A stretch of 64,000 bases of DNA, taken from positions 124,001-188,000 of the forward strand of contig JAHRAF010000001.1 of assembly GCA_019061405.1 (NCBI GenBank), in the 5' to 3' direction. The stretch's first letter is position 1, and each line of letters begins with the position of its first letter. Below the pieces are notes generated by a model. It did not search any database, was not told the DNA's origin, and saw only the letters and a program-made list of their open reading frames with translations. This stretch comes from Wolbachia endosymbiont of Fragariocoptes setiger. GTDB taxonomy: Bacteria > Pseudomonadota > Alphaproteobacteria > Rickettsiales > Anaplasmataceae. A program made the position numbers and the translations under genes. Below are positions 20,101 through 31,377 of the stretch, in pieces.

Positions 20101-22419
20101 TGTAATAAACTTATTGTTAATTCTCTGACTTGTTCATTTAGAATATCGTCATTTTTCTCCTTTAACTTTAGAGATTCCTTAACAAAGTTAATAGCTTCTT
20201 CATCAGTAAATACTTTTAATGTTATACTTTTTTCTATTCCCCATAGTGTCCATTCTACCTCTGCTATACGTGAAGTTATTAAAATATATGGTATATTGTT
20301 TTCATGGCTTAAGACTCTAATAGGTAAAATCTCTTTCAGAGTTTTATTATTTTCAGCATTATCAAAAACAAAGAGACTTTTTCTTTTACTAAAAAGTTCA
20401 TATACATCATTTACTATGGATTTTATATCCTTTTTTCTTTTGTCTTGATCTTCTATACTAATTTTTAGTTTATATTGAGCTAACTTGTTAAATGACTGAA
20501 TGATAGTTGACTCACTTTCACCATTTACCCATATGATGTTATTATCATAGAATTGACCATATTGACTGATATATCTCCTTGCCAACTCAGTTTTACCAAT
20601 TCCTCCTAACCCACTAATAGTTGTAATTTGAGAAATTACTGTTTGTTTGCTTTCTTGCATTTTTTTATGTAAATCACAGAGCTCTTGTTCTCTCCCAGTA
20701 AATAATTTGATAGGATCTTTCACAGAAAACGATATAGGGCCTTTTAAGCACTCATTTTTTTTATTAACAGCAATTTCTTCGATTCTGTTAACCATTTTAT
20801 TAAAGATGTCTTTAATCTCTTTTTGTCCTTTTTCAATAGATCTAGATATTTTTTTGCGTTGTTGACTGTCTTCCTCGTGATACCTTTTAGTTCCCTTTTG
20901 AATTTTTTCTGCCTGAATTTCAATTTTATTAAGATTTTCCTTAATAAGGTTATGATGATTATTAATACAGCTTTCCAAGGATTCAAAATTTTCATCAATT
21001 TGCTCTGCTAGCTTAATAAAAATTTCTTCAGTTTTATAGTTTGTTCTCTCAAACTCTTTTGTTAACCTTTTTTCGATCAAAGCTGGATCTTGGTTGTTAA
21101 TTTTATTTAATAATGTATTTTTTATTTCTTCTGTTGTTTTTTCATCTAACTTTAAAATATATTTATATTCCTCTGTGGGATATTTATCTTCGTGATAATC
21201 TATATTCAATTTTTTTGCTAATTCAAATTTATTATCTAATTCCCATTGAAAGAGGCGACGGTACCCATATTTATTACTGTTGGTATTTCTTTTTATATAA
21301 TACTTATCAGCAGAAAGATCGTTTTTAATTGTTACTAATCCTACTTCATTAAATAAATCTTCTGTATTCAATAAGGAATTTTTGTATTTTAAAGTATGTC
21401 CTGCTTTTATATGAGGAATATCTGTGGAAGTATGTTTATACTTTTTTGAATTTCCTAATATAATTCCCTTAGTAATTAAAGCAACAGAGAATTTTTCTTT
21501 CGCATTCCTTTTGTTATAATCAATAATTCTATTCACTGAGTCTTCCGCCAGCTTTGCCATTGCTCTTTGCCAACTTCCTTCTGCTACTACTTGAGCAAAT
21601 TGACTCTCAAAACGATAAAAGACTTCGATTCCTGATTTTACTAACTCTTCTCTGAATTTACTTTGATCTTCTTTAAATATATATAATTCATTGATTAATT
21701 TTTTAACTACTTTCTATTATCATAAATATGGAGATTAGATAGCATCTCCTGAAGCATATTAACTCCAACTATAGTAGATATTTTAGAGCTTGCACCTTTT
21801 ATACCAACTGCTCCACCTTTTGTTTTATCGACTATTTTATTAAAAAGATCATTCCACTTGCCTGGCTTGGTTTTTCTATCCTCTAGCCTTGAGCAATATT
21901 CTGATATATGATGCTCATAAATCGAATAGTTGCTATATTAACTATTTGTGAAAAATATCCATCTCCTTTATTGAGTATATGAATAGTGCTGGTATCACTA
22001 TAATCTACATCTTTTACGAATTTTGAACCTGATTTATCTATGACTTTATGATAGTATGTACCTTCTGTTTCTTCTTTTTGTTTTTCAATAATGTGTAATT
22101 TTATATCATACTTTGTGCAGATCATTTTTCCTTCGATTTCAGGATTAAATCTTCTTTTAGGTGTATGATTTATTGAATGAGATGAGCAGGGCTGGCAATC
22201 AGGAATTATTTCTGAATTAGAGAAGTCGTGATTTCTTAAATAATTCCAATTTGTTTCAAGTTCATTACTAAGAAATTCAATATTAATAAGAGTGTCAGGT
22301 CTCAATTGTTTGAGAGTTTCTACAATTATATGGAGAAAACCGATATCTCCTTCAATTGTTTCGCCAATTTCGAAGTTATTTGGTAGCTTTAAATCACTTA
22401 TATCTTCTTGATTATTCAT
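17131..22419 (-). pseudogene. Giant NB-ARC (STAND) NTPase with C-terminal TPR array, multiply disrupted
   Basis: One coding region of about 5.3 kb can be followed through three frames. Pieces: 22419-21883 (start MNNQEDISDLKL), a second frame from about 21890 (RLEDRKTKPGKWND), a third from about 21710 that becomes the long ORF 21560-19092, then TPR pieces to a stop at 17131. The NTPase part has P-loop GLGGIGKTELARRY, Walker B-like KSLFVFDNAE, FPLALQQAVAY in place of GLPLAL and VHRLVQE in the MHD position. More than ten TPR units of about 42 residues follow (A-Y-x-x-L-G-x-x-x-K-Q-K-E-L-L-x-x-A-L). Lesions: about six frameshifts, two of them in A7 tracts (near 18630 and 18135), and a TAA at 18488-18490. 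The N-terminal 450 residues match nothing I know. STAND proteins act as ligand-triggered switches in immunity or signalling. Sequencing error cannot be fully excluded. Confidence 0.8.
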
Positions 22420-22508
22420 TATGCCTCACACAAAAGATCTATCTATTTTTTTATACTGCCATTTTTATTAATATAAGCTGAATTTCTAATTAGAGATAAA
22501 AAGCTTTT

Positions 22509-23582
22509 TTAATTGGTTAGATTAAAAAACTCGAAATTATTTCTATAATCATCAAAGTTGCTTTTATTAACATCAGTTATCCAAGTTTGGCATTGAATAC
22601 TTAGAACTTCTTCTATTAACAAATTTCTATGTTTATCATCAAGATAAGACATTACATCATCAAGTAATAAAACCGGTAATTTGTTATAATAAAGATATCT
22701 AGCTCTTACACTAGACAAAATTATCGAGAGTAAAATCAATTTCTGCTCTCCTGTAGAACATAAATTTATAGGAATACTTCTCTTCTGGCAAAAAATTTGA
22801 AAATTGTCGTTGTGTGAACCAAAATTCACTCTATTTAATAATAAATCTTTTGCTCTGTTTTTTTTTAAAAGCTTTTGATAATAATCAACGGTATTATTAG
22901 ATTCTAATTGGCTGCTTATCTGTAAATTTGCTTTTGGAAAGAATGAATTAGAGTGGTTATTTACAGTGTCTTGTAACATCTTTACAGCAGAAAGACGCAT
23001 ACTTGTAACACTAATTCCACTTGTTATCATTATTTTTTCAAGACTGCTTAACCAGTTTTCGTCAGAATTTCCATTTTTTAATAGTTTGCTTCTTTCATAT
23101 TTAGCTTTTTGATATTTCATATAATTGTTGACATAATTGCCTTCAAACATTGAGACGATACGGTCTAGAAATTTTAATCTATCGCTGGGAGATTTTAGAA
23201 GTGAATTATCCATCTGTGGAGTAAACCATATGACATTAGATAGCTCATATAAAGATGAATGAACTTTACCATTAACCTGCACTAATTTTTTATTTAGATT
23301 TTTCGCAATACCAATTGAATTTAGGTCTTTTCCATCAAAGAAAGTGTAATGTATTGCCCAGTCCTCATCAGTAAATTTATTCTGCATCTCACTAGTTCTT
23401 GCTTTTCTCATACCATTGCTTTTTGCAAGTAGTGAAGCTGCTTCAAGTATATTGGTTTTCCCAACTCCATTTTTACCAGTAATAACAATTGAATTATTGC
23501 CTATATTTAGATCAAACCTCGAGTAATTACGAAAGTTATTTAATTTTATATTTTGAATGTAACAGTGATTAAACATGTGCAA
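22509..23582 (-). CDS. recF: DNA replication and repair protein RecF
   Basis: A 357-residue SMC-like ATPase that binds gapped DNA and, with RecO and RecR, loads RecA. Walker A TGKNGVGKTNILEAASLL (near 34-50), signature CSTGEQKLILLSIIL and Walker B LPVLLLDDVMSYLDDKHR are all present. N-terminal YIQNIKLNNFRNYSRFDL is typical. The start is ATG 23582 or ATG 23576. It is divergent from the MFS gene. recF is not in a dnaA-dnaN cluster here, as usual for Rickettsiales. Confidence 0.94.
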   Translation of the reverse strand: MHMFNHCYIQNIKLNNFRNYSRFDLNIGNNSIVITGKNGVGKTNILEAASLLAKSNGMRKARTSEMQNKFTDEDWAIHYTFFDGKDLNSIGIAKNLNKKLVQVNGKVHSSLYELSNVIWFTPQMDNSLLKSPSDRLKFLDRIVSMFEGNYVNNYMKYQKAKYERSKLLKNGNSDENWLSSLEKIMITSGISVTSMRLSAVKMLQDTVNNHSNSFFPKANLQISSQLESNNTVDYYQKLLKKNRAKDLLLNRVNFGSHNDNFQIFCQKRSIPINLCSTGEQKLILLSIILSSVRARYLYYNKLPVLLLDDVMSYLDDKHRNLLIEEVLSIQCQTWITDVNKSNFDDYRNNFEFFNLTN

Positions 23583-23651
23583 GAATTGAATGTTGTTTTA
23601 TATAATTAAAATACTTATAATCCTTGTGTTATAAAACATAAAAGGTAGATC

Positions 23652-24863
23652 ATGAAGACTAGTGTTCTTATATGGTTATTTACATCCCTATTCTATGCAT
23701 ATCAATACATACTACGTGTTATTCCCAACATCATTGCACCTGAGTTAATTACTAAATTTAATTTAAGTATTGCAGACATAGGTCAATTTGGGGGAATATA
23801 CTACATAGGTTATACATTAGCGCATATACCAATTGGTATTTTTCTTGATAGATTTGGTCCAAAATATGTGCTACCTCCTTGTATCATTCTTACATTTACA
23901 GGAACATTGCCACTTATACTTTTTGATCAGTGGTCTTATTCAATATTTGGAAGAATTCTTGTAGGTATAGGATCTTCAGCTTCAGCAATTGGATTTTTTA
24001 AAGTTGCAACTATGTATTTCTCTAAAGAAAAATCAGCAAAAATGGCAAGTTTATCAATGATTGTAGGACTTCTTGGGGCAATATTTGGTGGGTCACCTCT
24101 CGATTATTTACTAAATGAATTTGGATGGAGCTGTATTATCGTTATTTTTTCACTTTCTGGTTTTGTACTTGCTCTTTTGATATTTTTTATGACTCCAAAA
24201 GTAGAAGTTCAACAAGAAAAGTTTAACATAAAAGATCTAAAAACAGTGATTTTTAATAAACATATTATCTTAGTTAGTTTGTTTAGCGGCCTTATGGTTG
24301 GTCCAATGGAAGGTTTTGTAGATGGTTGGGCAAAAGCCTTCTTATTTGAGAGTTATAATATTAGCGAAGTTTTAGCTTCCTCACTTTCTTCAATGATATT
24401 CATAGGAATGGGCGCTGGATCATTCTTTTTGGCTTATTTACTAGAAAAATGTAAAGGTAAAGACTATGAAATAATTATATGTTGTGCTCTTGCTATGTTT
24501 GCTAGTTTTCTTTTACTTTTTACAAAAATTGGTGGTGTATACGCAGCAATATTTGCACTTCTTATAATAGGCATTGCTTCTGGCTATCAGATTATAACAA
24601 TCTACAAGGCTATAAGTTATGTTCGTAATAGTTTAGTTGGTCTAACTACTGCAATCTCTAATATGATAATTATGATTTTTGGTTATTTTTTTCATACAGG
24701 AATTTCATGGATAATTAATCTATATTGGGATAAAACGACTATAGAAGGAAATCCAATATACACTTCCGCACTGCTAATGAAGGCGACATCTATTATCCCA
24801 ATATGTCTGTTGCTGGCTACGTTTGGATTGATATGGTTAAAAAAACAAGAGAGAGTGATATGA
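23652..24863 (+). CDS. Major facilitator superfamily transporter
   Basis: A 403-residue protein with about 12 membrane segments. The MFS loop 2-3 signature is seen as [15 protein letters not shown] (about residues 74-88) and the central loop after TM6 is polar ([20 protein letters not shown]). The first helices include [17 protein letters not shown], like transporters of the ACS/nitrate-type branches, but the substrate cannot be inferred. It sits in the inner membrane. An AAAGGTAGATC ribosome site precedes the ATG. glyA follows 41 bp later on the same strand. Confidence 0.85.
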   Translation: MKTSVLIWLFTSLFYAYQYILRVIPNIIAPELITKFNLSIADIGQFGGIYYIGYTLAHIPIGIFLDRFGPKYVLPPCIILTFTGTLPLILFDQWSYSIFGRILVGIGSSASAIGFFKVATMYFSKEKSAKMASLSMIVGLLGAIFGGSPLDYLLNEFGWSCIIVIFSLSGFVLALLIFFMTPKVEVQQEKFNIKDLKTVIFNKHIILVSLFSGLMVGPMEGFVDGWAKAFLFESYNISEVLASSLSSMIFIGMGAGSFFLAYLLEKCKGKDYEIIICCALAMFASFLLLFTKIGGVYAAIFALLIIGIASGYQIITIYKAISYVRNSLVGLTTAISNMIIMIFGYFFHTGISWIINLYWDKTTIEGNPIYTSALLMKATSIIPICLLLATFGLIWLKKQERVI

Positions 24864-24904
24864 TAAATATCTTTAAAAATATTTTGAGTTTTATAGGTGT
24901 GACT

Positions 24905-26158
24905 ATGTTCGATAGTAGTTTGAAAAATTTTGATACTGATATTTATCAACTTATAGAGCAAGAGTTAAATCGTCAAAAATCACAACTCCAACTTATTGCA
25001 TCAGAGAATTTTGTCAGCAGACAAGTAATGGAAGCTCAGGGTTCAATTTTAACCAATAAATATGCAGAAGGTTACTCAAGTAAGAGATATTACTGTGGTT
25101 GTGAAAATGTAGATAAAATAGAAACTCTAGCTATAGAAAGGTTATGCAAGCTGTTTGGTGTTAAGTTTGCTAATGTTCAGCCTCATTCTGGATCACAGGC
25201 AAATCAAGCAGTATTTGCTTCGCTTCTTAGTCCAGGTGATACAATACTAGGTCTCTCTCTTGATTCTGGTGGCCATCTTACTCATGGAGCAAAACCCAAT
25301 GTGTCAGGTAAATGGTTTAAATCGATTCAGTACACGGTTAACAAGGAAACCTACCTGATTGATATGAATGAAGTGGAAGAGTTGGCACTAAAACATAATC
25401 CAAAACTTATCATAGCAGGAGCTTCTGCTTATCCAAGAGAGATAGACTTCAAGCGTTTTCGTGAAATTGCTGATAAAGTTGGTGCGTACTTGCTTGCAGA
25501 TATAGCCCACTATTCAGGGCTTATTGCGGCTGGTCAGTATCCATCTCCTGTTGATCATGCACATGTTATAACTTCAACAACTCATAAAACTCTACGTGGT
25601 CCTAGAGGTGGAGTGATTATGACAAATGATGAGGTTATACACAAGAAGATCCAATCAGCTGTTTTCCCAGGTTTGCAGGGTGGTCCTCTAATGCATGTAA
25701 TAGCTGCAAAAGCAGTAGCTTTTAAAGAAGCTTCAAGCAATGAATTTAAAGTATATACTAAGAAAGTGATAGAAAATGCACAGATTTTGGCCTCAGAGTT
25801 GCAAAAATATGGAATGAATATTATTACTGGTGGTACGGATTCTCATATTATACTAGTTGATTTAAGGCCAAAAAATCTTACTGGTAAAACTGTAGTAGAT
25901 AGTCTTGAAAGAGCGGGAATTATCTGTAATAAAAATGCTATACCATTTGATACAGAGAAGCCTACTATTACTTCAGGATTACGTTTTGGTACTGCTGCTG
26001 AAACAACTCGTGGCCTTGAAAAAGAAGATTTTATAAAGGTAGCTAGCCTAGTCAATCAGATAATAGAAGCACTCATCAGTGGTGAAAATATCTCAGATGT
26101 TGAAAAGAAAGTAGCAGATGAAGTGAAAACAATCTGTGATAAATTTCCTATTTATTAA
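24905..26158 (+). CDS. glyA: Serine hydroxymethyltransferase
   Basis: A 417-residue PLP enzyme converting serine plus tetrahydrofolate to glycine plus methylene-tetrahydrofolate. Clear motifs: [19 protein letters not shown] near the N-terminus, [27 protein letters not shown] and the PLP-lysine site [14 protein letters not shown]. The ATG at 24905 ([20 protein letters not shown]) gives the standard start; an upstream in-frame extension overlapping the MFS gene is rejected. The methylene-tetrahydrofolate it makes is used by ThyX, also in this window. The 3' end overlaps the convergent HemY-like gene by 4 bp. Confidence 0.97.
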   Translation: MFDSSLKNFDTDIYQLIEQELNRQKSQLQLIASENFVSRQVMEAQGSILTNKYAEGYSSKRYYCGCENVDKIETLAIERLCKLFGVKFANVQPHSGSQANQAVFASLLSPGDTILGLSLDSGGHLTHGAKPNVSGKWFKSIQYTVNKETYLIDMNEVEELALKHNPKLIIAGASAYPREIDFKRFREIADKVGAYLLADIAHYSGLIAAGQYPSPVDHAHVITSTTHKTLRGPRGGVIMTNDEVIHKKIQSAVFPGLQGGPLMHVIAAKAVAFKEASSNEFKVYTKKVIENAQILASELQKYGMNIITGGTDSHIILVDLRPKNLTGKTVVDSLERAGIICNKNAIPFDTEKPTITSGLRFGTAAETTRGLEKEDFIKVASLVNQIIEALISGENISDVEKKVADEVKTICDKFPIY

Positions 26159-27375
26159 TTTAAACTAATACAATCATAGTCATTACAATGACAGCATTTA
26201 TAGTCCCATCTTTTCAAATCTTTGTTACAGCTCTTGCATCTCCATGATGGATCTGAAGTGGCTTGAGTATCTATTTCATTGAGCCAATACTTTGCTTTAT
26301 CGTAATCTTTTAGTAAAATTTTTAATTGAATCATTATAAGATAAACCGATAAATGGTTGACTTTTTTTATAGCTGTGTTTAAGTGTTGATCTGCTAGGTC
26401 ATATTCATGTAAGCTTATAGCAGCTAAAGCTAGTGCACAATAACTAAAATAGTAATCTGACTTTAAACTGTATAATCTTTCAGCAGTATTTTTGTCGCTT
26501 AAATTTAGGTAGAGCTTTGCTACTTGAGGAGTTGGATTTTTACCATATTCCTTTTCTAACACATCAGAGGCTTTTCTTATCTTTCCAAGATTAATATAAA
26601 ATTCTGCTTTTAAGTAATTAATAGGTTGAAAACTATTATTATAATTCTCTGCTCTTAACACAGACTTAATAGCCTCTTTAATGTTTCCTGAATTCTCATA
26701 GTCTCTTGCTAATGCACAGTAGAGAGGTGCTAATATTTCCTTCTGATTAAAGGGAAAATAAATACCACACTTCACTGCTTCTTTTGATTTTATAATAGCA
26801 GTTAGCCAATCGTTTTTTAAGATAGCATTCTCTATCTGAAAAGGTAAGGATAATATTTTATCACTAATTGCATGAAAGCAATGATCTACAAATTTTTGTA
26901 GAGAGAGCTTATCTTTTCTTAAATGAAAGATTAGCTTATAAGATAATAGTAAAGCTAAATTACGATTTTTACTCATAATACTAGCTATAGAATTGGTGAA
27001 GAAAGTGTAATTTCCTGCTTTACCTGAATTAAAGGTTTTTAGCAGCAAGAATCTGTCATTTTCTTCGTTTACTATTTTCGATAACTTATTAATATTTTCT
27101 GTATAGTTTAGATCTATACTGAAAAAAGCTTCAAAAATTAGCGTTTCTTCTTTTTCTCTTCTTTTACTTTTTAAATTAGTAAATGCTGAGCCAATAGAAT
27201 AAAAAAACTTTATACAAATAGTCAGTAATAATAGTACTGCTACACAGGATATAATGATAAAGTATAAGTCAATGGTTACTGTATAATTACCTAATTCTAT
27301 GGTTATTATTTCACCACTTGTCTTTACCCAAATGCTAAATAGGAATGAAAATATAAAAACTATAAAATAGATCAT
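26155..27375 (-). CDS. HemY-type inner-membrane TPR protein
   Basis: A 406-residue protein with two N-terminal membrane helices (residues about 2-16 and 35-60) followed by helical TPR-like repeats (for example [21 protein letters not shown] and [19 protein letters not shown]). The N-terminal pattern with a short loop between two helices is that of the HemY_N family, named from heme operons although the function is unclear. The C-terminus has four cysteines in [18 protein letters not shown], a zinc-ribbon-like knuckle also seen in alphaproteobacterial HemY and LapB. Its start overlaps the stop of the upstream gene by ATGA, so the pair is coupled. Confidence 0.7.
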   Translation of the reverse strand: MIYFIVFIFSFLFSIWVKTSGEIITIELGNYTVTIDLYFIIISCVAVLLLLTICIKFFYSIGSAFTNLKSKRREKEETLIFEAFFSIDLNYTENINKLSKIVNEENDRFLLLKTFNSGKAGNYTFFTNSIASIMSKNRNLALLLSYKLIFHLRKDKLSLQKFVDHCFHAISDKILSLPFQIENAILKNDWLTAIIKSKEAVKCGIYFPFNQKEILAPLYCALARDYENSGNIKEAIKSVLRAENYNNSFQPINYLKAEFYINLGKIRKASDVLEKEYGKNPTPQVAKLYLNLSDKNTAERLYSLKSDYYFSYCALALAAISLHEYDLADQHLNTAIKKVNHLSVYLIMIQLKILLKDYDKAKYWLNEIDTQATSDPSWRCKSCNKDLKRWDYKCCHCNDYDCISLN

Positions 27376-28067
27376 GAGGTTAAATAATTGTGTATTACTA
27401 ATATATTTCTATAGGCTAGGACAAAATTGTTTAACTTGTTTACCCATAATTTAAATTGTGAGTTAGTGAGATTTTTTGATATGTTATCTATACCTCGCCA
27501 ATCATTTTCATCAATTAATTCTCTAATATCTGTCCATTTTGATCTTAATGAGTCATTTTTTTTCTTTATTTTTACCCAGTTTGATATGATTTTTCCGGCT
27601 AAATTTTTTTCTTCATAGTAAATATCATTAACAATTTTTTCAAAAAAAGATTGCAATTCAACAATTGTACATACCTCTTTTATATTAGTTAATTCATTAA
27701 CTGCATCTTCTATCTCGTGATTGGTTAAACCTACAATTAAAGGTTTTATTGCGTGGAATTGATTATCAAACTTAGTCTCATTTAATAGGGAATTTTGCAT
27801 TTTGGTTGTTAATAGAAGTAATTTTGCAAAACTCTTTGAATCAACATTTATTTTTATATCAGAGCACTTATTACAATCGAATATTTTTTTTTCCAGCCTT
27901 GATCGATTGTCATCAGTTAGAATTTTTAGATCATCAATCGCTTCCAATAAAACTTTCAATTTATCATCGACAAATTTAGAAAGAGTCACATTATTTATCA
28001 CAGTGTTGCCTAAAATTAACAGTGCAATTAAGATGCAGCCTATATAACTTTTTTGAATTTCACTCAT
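27372..28067 (-). CDS. Hypothetical membrane-anchored helical protein, possible mitofilin-like
   Basis: A 231-residue protein with a single N-terminal membrane helix (residues 8-26, YIGCILIALLILGNTVI) and a mostly helical remainder. Two cysteines lie in CNKCSDIKI. In many alphaproteobacteria a mitofilin/Mic60-type protein (COG4223) precedes hemY, and the size, anchor and helical character fit a shortened version; this is inference from context, not from clear sequence motifs. It overlaps the HemY-like gene by 4 bp and the upstream lolC/E gene by 8 bp, so all three are probably one operon. Confidence 0.5.
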   Translation of the reverse strand: MSEIQKSYIGCILIALLILGNTVINNVTLSKFVDDKLKVLLEAIDDLKILTDDNRSRLEKKIFDCNKCSDIKINVDSKSFAKLLLLTTKMQNSLLNETKFDNQFHAIKPLIVGLTNHEIEDAVNELTNIKEVCTIVELQSFFEKIVNDIYYEEKNLAGKIISNWVKIKKKNDSLRSKWTDIRELIDENDWRGIDNISKNLTNSQFKLWVNKLNNFVLAYRNILVIHNYLTS

Positions 28068-29253
28068 AGCGTAGTATTTCTGCTGGATCCTGTGAAGCTG
28101 CCCGCAATGAAGGCGGAATTGTAGCTAAGAATGATGAAAACAATGCTAGACAAGATGTACTGATCACATCTTGTGGAAGTAGTATTACAGGTAAGCTGGA
28201 GAAGAAATATACCATAGGATCAAACAGTTGAATATTTACAATATTCTCTAGAAACAATCTAATATTCTCTATATTAAGGGAAAAAGCAATACCAATAATA
28301 CATCCAAGGGATGTACCTACTATTCCAATTAATAAACCACAAATACAGAATATACGCATAATACTCCAGCTTGTGGCTCCAAATGTACGCATAATTGCAA
28401 TGTTAGACTTCTTCTCTTGTACTATTATCATTAAATTTGAAATGATGTTAAATGATGCAACTAGTATAATTAGAGCAAGAATTAGAAACATTACACTTCT
28501 TTCAGTTTTTAAAGCATTGAAATAATGAACTTGTTGTTTTTGCCAACTTTCACTTATCATTCCTATATCATTCTCTATAGTATTTGCTAATTTTTCAGAT
28601 TTGGTTATGTCGTCTACAAATACTTCTATGCTTTCAACACTATTGCCATAATGAAAAAATTTCTGGGCTGATTTTAATTGCATGTATACTAAGCTAGTGT
28701 CATATTCATATATACCCGAGTCAAATGTCCCTATAACTTTATATTTTTTCATATCAATAGGAAATCCTTTAGGTGATATTAAATTAATTTCATCAGTAGT
28801 ATTAAAAACCTCTGCTAAGCGTGTTCCTATTATAATTCCATCTTTTTCATCAGTATTTTCAATTACAAGATTGTTAGCAATGTTTGACAGATCTTCAAGT
28901 GCGATACCACGTACTATAACACTGGCAATGTTACCATCGAACTCGATCACAGCTTGGTTGTTTGTTACAGGAATTGCTTTTGATACGCCTGGTATTTTTT
29001 TTATTAATTCTGAAATTTTCAGATAATCGGAATTTATGTTTATATCAAAACTTACATTGATGTGGCCGTTTATACTAATGATAGAGTCAAATAATTTTGC
29101 TCTAAATCCATTCATTACGGACATAACAACTATTAATGTTGCTACACCGAGCGCGATACCAAGCATAGAGAATAAGGTTATGATGGAAAAAAATCCTGCA
29201 TTTTTTGATCGTAAATAACGAATGGCCATCATTACTTCAAAATTAGCAGACAT
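28060..29253 (-). CDS. Lipoprotein-releasing ABC transporter permease (LolC/LolE family)
   Basis: A 397-residue inner-membrane permease with the N-terminal helix TLFSMLGIALGVATLIVVMSVMNGF split around residues 24-48, a periplasmic MacB-like domain (50-240) and three further membrane helices of the FtsX domain (about 255-285, 305-335, 355-385). It ends SLRAASQDPAEILRYE, the classic LolC/LolE tail. With the LolD ATPase it moves lipoproteins from the inner membrane to LolA. Rickettsiales often have a single LolC/E protein that forms a homodimer, so C and E cannot be separated. lolD is not in the window. Confidence 0.92.
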   Translation of the reverse strand: MSANFEVMMAIRYLRSKNAGFFSIITLFSMLGIALGVATLIVVMSVMNGFRAKLFDSIISINGHINVSFDININSDYLKISELIKKIPGVSKAIPVTNNQAVIEFDGNIASVIVRGIALEDLSNIANNLVIENTDEKDGIIIGTRLAEVFNTTDEINLISPKGFPIDMKKYKVIGTFDSGIYEYDTSLVYMQLKSAQKFFHYGNSVESIEVFVDDITKSEKLANTIENDIGMISESWQKQQVHYFNALKTERSVMFLILALIILVASFNIISNLMIIVQEKKSNIAIMRTFGATSWSIMRIFCICGLLIGIVGTSLGCIIGIAFSLNIENIRLFLENIVNIQLFDPMVYFFSSLPVILLPQDVISTSCLALFSSFLATIPPSLRAASQDPAEILRYE

Positions 29254-29401
29254 ACTTTATAAATACTATATATAAATATAGACCTTTCTCTATTAAAAGA
29301 CTACTTCATATTTTAAACTTAGCAGATATACTTTTTTCTGAAAAAATATTCTTTGTTCTAATAATAATATCTCTATATCATTTAAATTTGAAATTTTTAC
29401 G

Positions 29402-30418
29402 ATGTTAATAATTAAAATTCTCCTTTTACTTATACCGTTACTACTGTCAGTTGCCTATCTTGTGTACTTTGAACGTAAAGTCATTGGGGCAATACAATTG
29501 AGAAAAGGTCCAAATGTAGTGGGTCCATTTGGATTGTTACAGCCATTTGCAGATGCATTAAAGCTAATTATTAAAGAGCCTATAATTCCGTTAAAAGCAA
29601 ATTCTATACTTTTTGTTATTGCTCCAATGCTAACTTTTATTTTAGCACTAATTGTATGGGCAGTTATACCCTTTGGAGCAGAGGTTATTGCAAAAAATGG
29701 TGAAATGATAGTAATTCCTAAAGTTATTTCCAACATAAACGTTGGAGTGCTATATGTGTTGGCAATATCCTCTTTGGGAGTATATGGAATTATTATCGCA
29801 GGTTGGTCAAGTAATTCAAACTATGCTTTCCTTGGTGCTATAAGGTCTGCTGCACAAATGATATCATATGAAATCTCAATAGGACTAATTGTTGCTACAA
29901 TTGTTGTTACAACTGGAACATTAAATCTCGGTGAGATGGTGGTAGTAAAACATAACATGCCATTTTGGGTTGATTTATTGTTAGCTCCTATAGGAGTAAT
30001 ATTTTTCATTTCTCTACTTGCAGAAACCAACCGTCACCCATTTGATTTACCTGAAGCGGAAGCAGAGCTCGTTTCTGGATATAATGTTGAATATTCATCT
30101 ATGCCATTCGCACTTTTTTTTCTTGGAGAATACGCTAACATGATCTTGGCTAGTGCTATGATGACTATCTTCTTTTTGGGAGGGTGGTATCCTCCTATAA
30201 ATCTTAGTTTATTATATAAAATTCCCGAATTGGCGTGGTTTATTATGAAGATAATATGCCTTTTGTTTATATTCATTTGGATCAGAGCAACGGTTCCTCG
30301 TTATCGTTATGATCAACTTATGCGTCTTGGTTGGAAGGTATTTTTACCGATTTCAATGTTCTGGGTTGTTTTGGTTTCTGGAGTGTTGCTATTTACTGGA
30401 AATTTGCCTATTAATTAG
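29402..30418 (+). CDS. nuoH: NADH-quinone oxidoreductase subunit H
   Basis: A 338-residue membrane subunit of complex I with eight membrane helices, lying at the quinone entry site. Diagnostic motifs: [17 protein letters not shown] near residue 22, [20 protein letters not shown] split across residues 204-222, [18 protein letters not shown] and the C-terminal [14 protein letters not shown]. The start is ATG 29402. It is divergent from lolC/E and convergent with the SurA-like gene (1 bp between them). Its separation from nuoI is normal for this order. Confidence 0.97.
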   Translation: MLIIKILLLLIPLLLSVAYLVYFERKVIGAIQLRKGPNVVGPFGLLQPFADALKLIIKEPIIPLKANSILFVIAPMLTFILALIVWAVIPFGAEVIAKNGEMIVIPKVISNINVGVLYVLAISSLGVYGIIIAGWSSNSNYAFLGAIRSAAQMISYEISIGLIVATIVVTTGTLNLGEMVVVKHNMPFWVDLLLAPIGVIFFISLLAETNRHPFDLPEAEAELVSGYNVEYSSMPFALFFLGEYANMILASAMMTIFFLGGWYPPINLSLLYKIPELAWFIMKIICLLFIFIWIRATVPRYRYDQLMRLGWKVFLPISMFWVVLVSGVLLFTGNLPIN

Positions 30419-30419
30419 A

Positions 30420-31292
30420 TTAATCTTTGTAATAATGAATCACAGCAGTGTTCCTTATGTTGTCAAATAGTACATTACTTTGAGTCATGATTTTTCTCTT
30501 ATATATTTCTTGTATAACTGTTTCTGTATTGGTAGAGTTACTTTCAATATTACATAGCATAATTAGCCTTACATTATTACCTTCCTCTACTATTTCATTT
30601 ATACTTGTCTCATTCAATAAAGTTTGTAAGTCATGATTTAGATCTTTCATTTTTATTTGAAATTCTTTTACTTCACGAAGTTTTAGAACTCTAGCTAGTT
30701 CATCAAAATTTTTACAATTAACTTCTTGTTTTTTTAATTCGTTAAGTACATTTTTTGAGTCCTCAGTTATAGTTTGCTTAAGAGTTAAAGTGCTATTTAA
30801 TTTTTCATATTGTTTACTGAAGATAGCAATCTCTTCGTTGTTTATTTTTCCAATAAATGGTAGCACTCGAATTTGGATAATTTTATTCCATAAGAGTTGA
30901 GGTTTCATCTGGTTGCGAAAATCGTTTATATTTATATTATGTTTCTCTACATATTGATCTATTTCCTCTGATTTAAGATTAAGGTTATTAGTAAAAAACG
31001 ATATGATAAAATCATTTAATTCTTTATCACTTAATTTTATATTTAATCTATTAGATTCGTTGATAATAATTATTTCATCTATAAGACGTTTTAGCACATG
31101 AGGTGCTAGTTCTTCTTGGTTAATATTCTGATTACCAGATAGTGCAATTGCTAACTTTATACGATTGTCGATATCTAAATTTGAAATGGGTTCACCGTTC
31201 ACATTTGCAATAATTTTTATAGTGGTAGTGCTTAAGCTAAACGGTAGCATAATAAATATTAATATTAATAAATGAGGCATTACATTATTCAA
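30420..31292 (-). CDS. SurA-like periplasmic chaperone
   Basis: A 290-residue protein with a signal peptide (MNNVMPHLLILIFIMLPFSLS) and the SurA N-domain pattern: IIANVNGEPISNLDIDNRIKLA, then VLKRLIDEIIIINESNRLNI. A rotamase-type domain is expected at about 160-260 but the parvulin motifs are poorly conserved, so it may act purely as a chaperone. SurA escorts unfolded outer-membrane proteins through the periplasm. The window's barrel proteins (1-467 and 54885-57353) are plausible clients. Confidence 0.75.
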   Translation of the reverse strand: MNNVMPHLLILIFIMLPFSLSTTTIKIIANVNGEPISNLDIDNRIKLAIALSGNQNINQEELAPHVLKRLIDEIIIINESNRLNIKLSDKELNDFIISFFTNNLNLKSEEIDQYVEKHNININDFRNQMKPQLLWNKIIQIRVLPFIGKINNEEIAIFSKQYEKLNSTLTLKQTITEDSKNVLNELKKQEVNCKNFDELARVLKLREVKEFQIKMKDLNHDLQTLLNETSINEIVEEGNNVRLIMLCNIESNSTNTETVIQEIYKRKIMTQSNVLFDNIRNTAVIHYYKD

Positions 31293-31377
31293 TTGGTAAT
31301 TTAATTATATAACACATTTAACTAGTAATATATTTTTTTCTTAGATAAACATTACCTTTGCGTGTATGGGAGAATAT

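Noticed and set aside
24803-24904. Longer N-terminus for GlyA overlapping the MFS gene
   Set aside because: The conserved enzyme begins at the ATG at 24905; the extension reads the MFS coding sequence out of frame.
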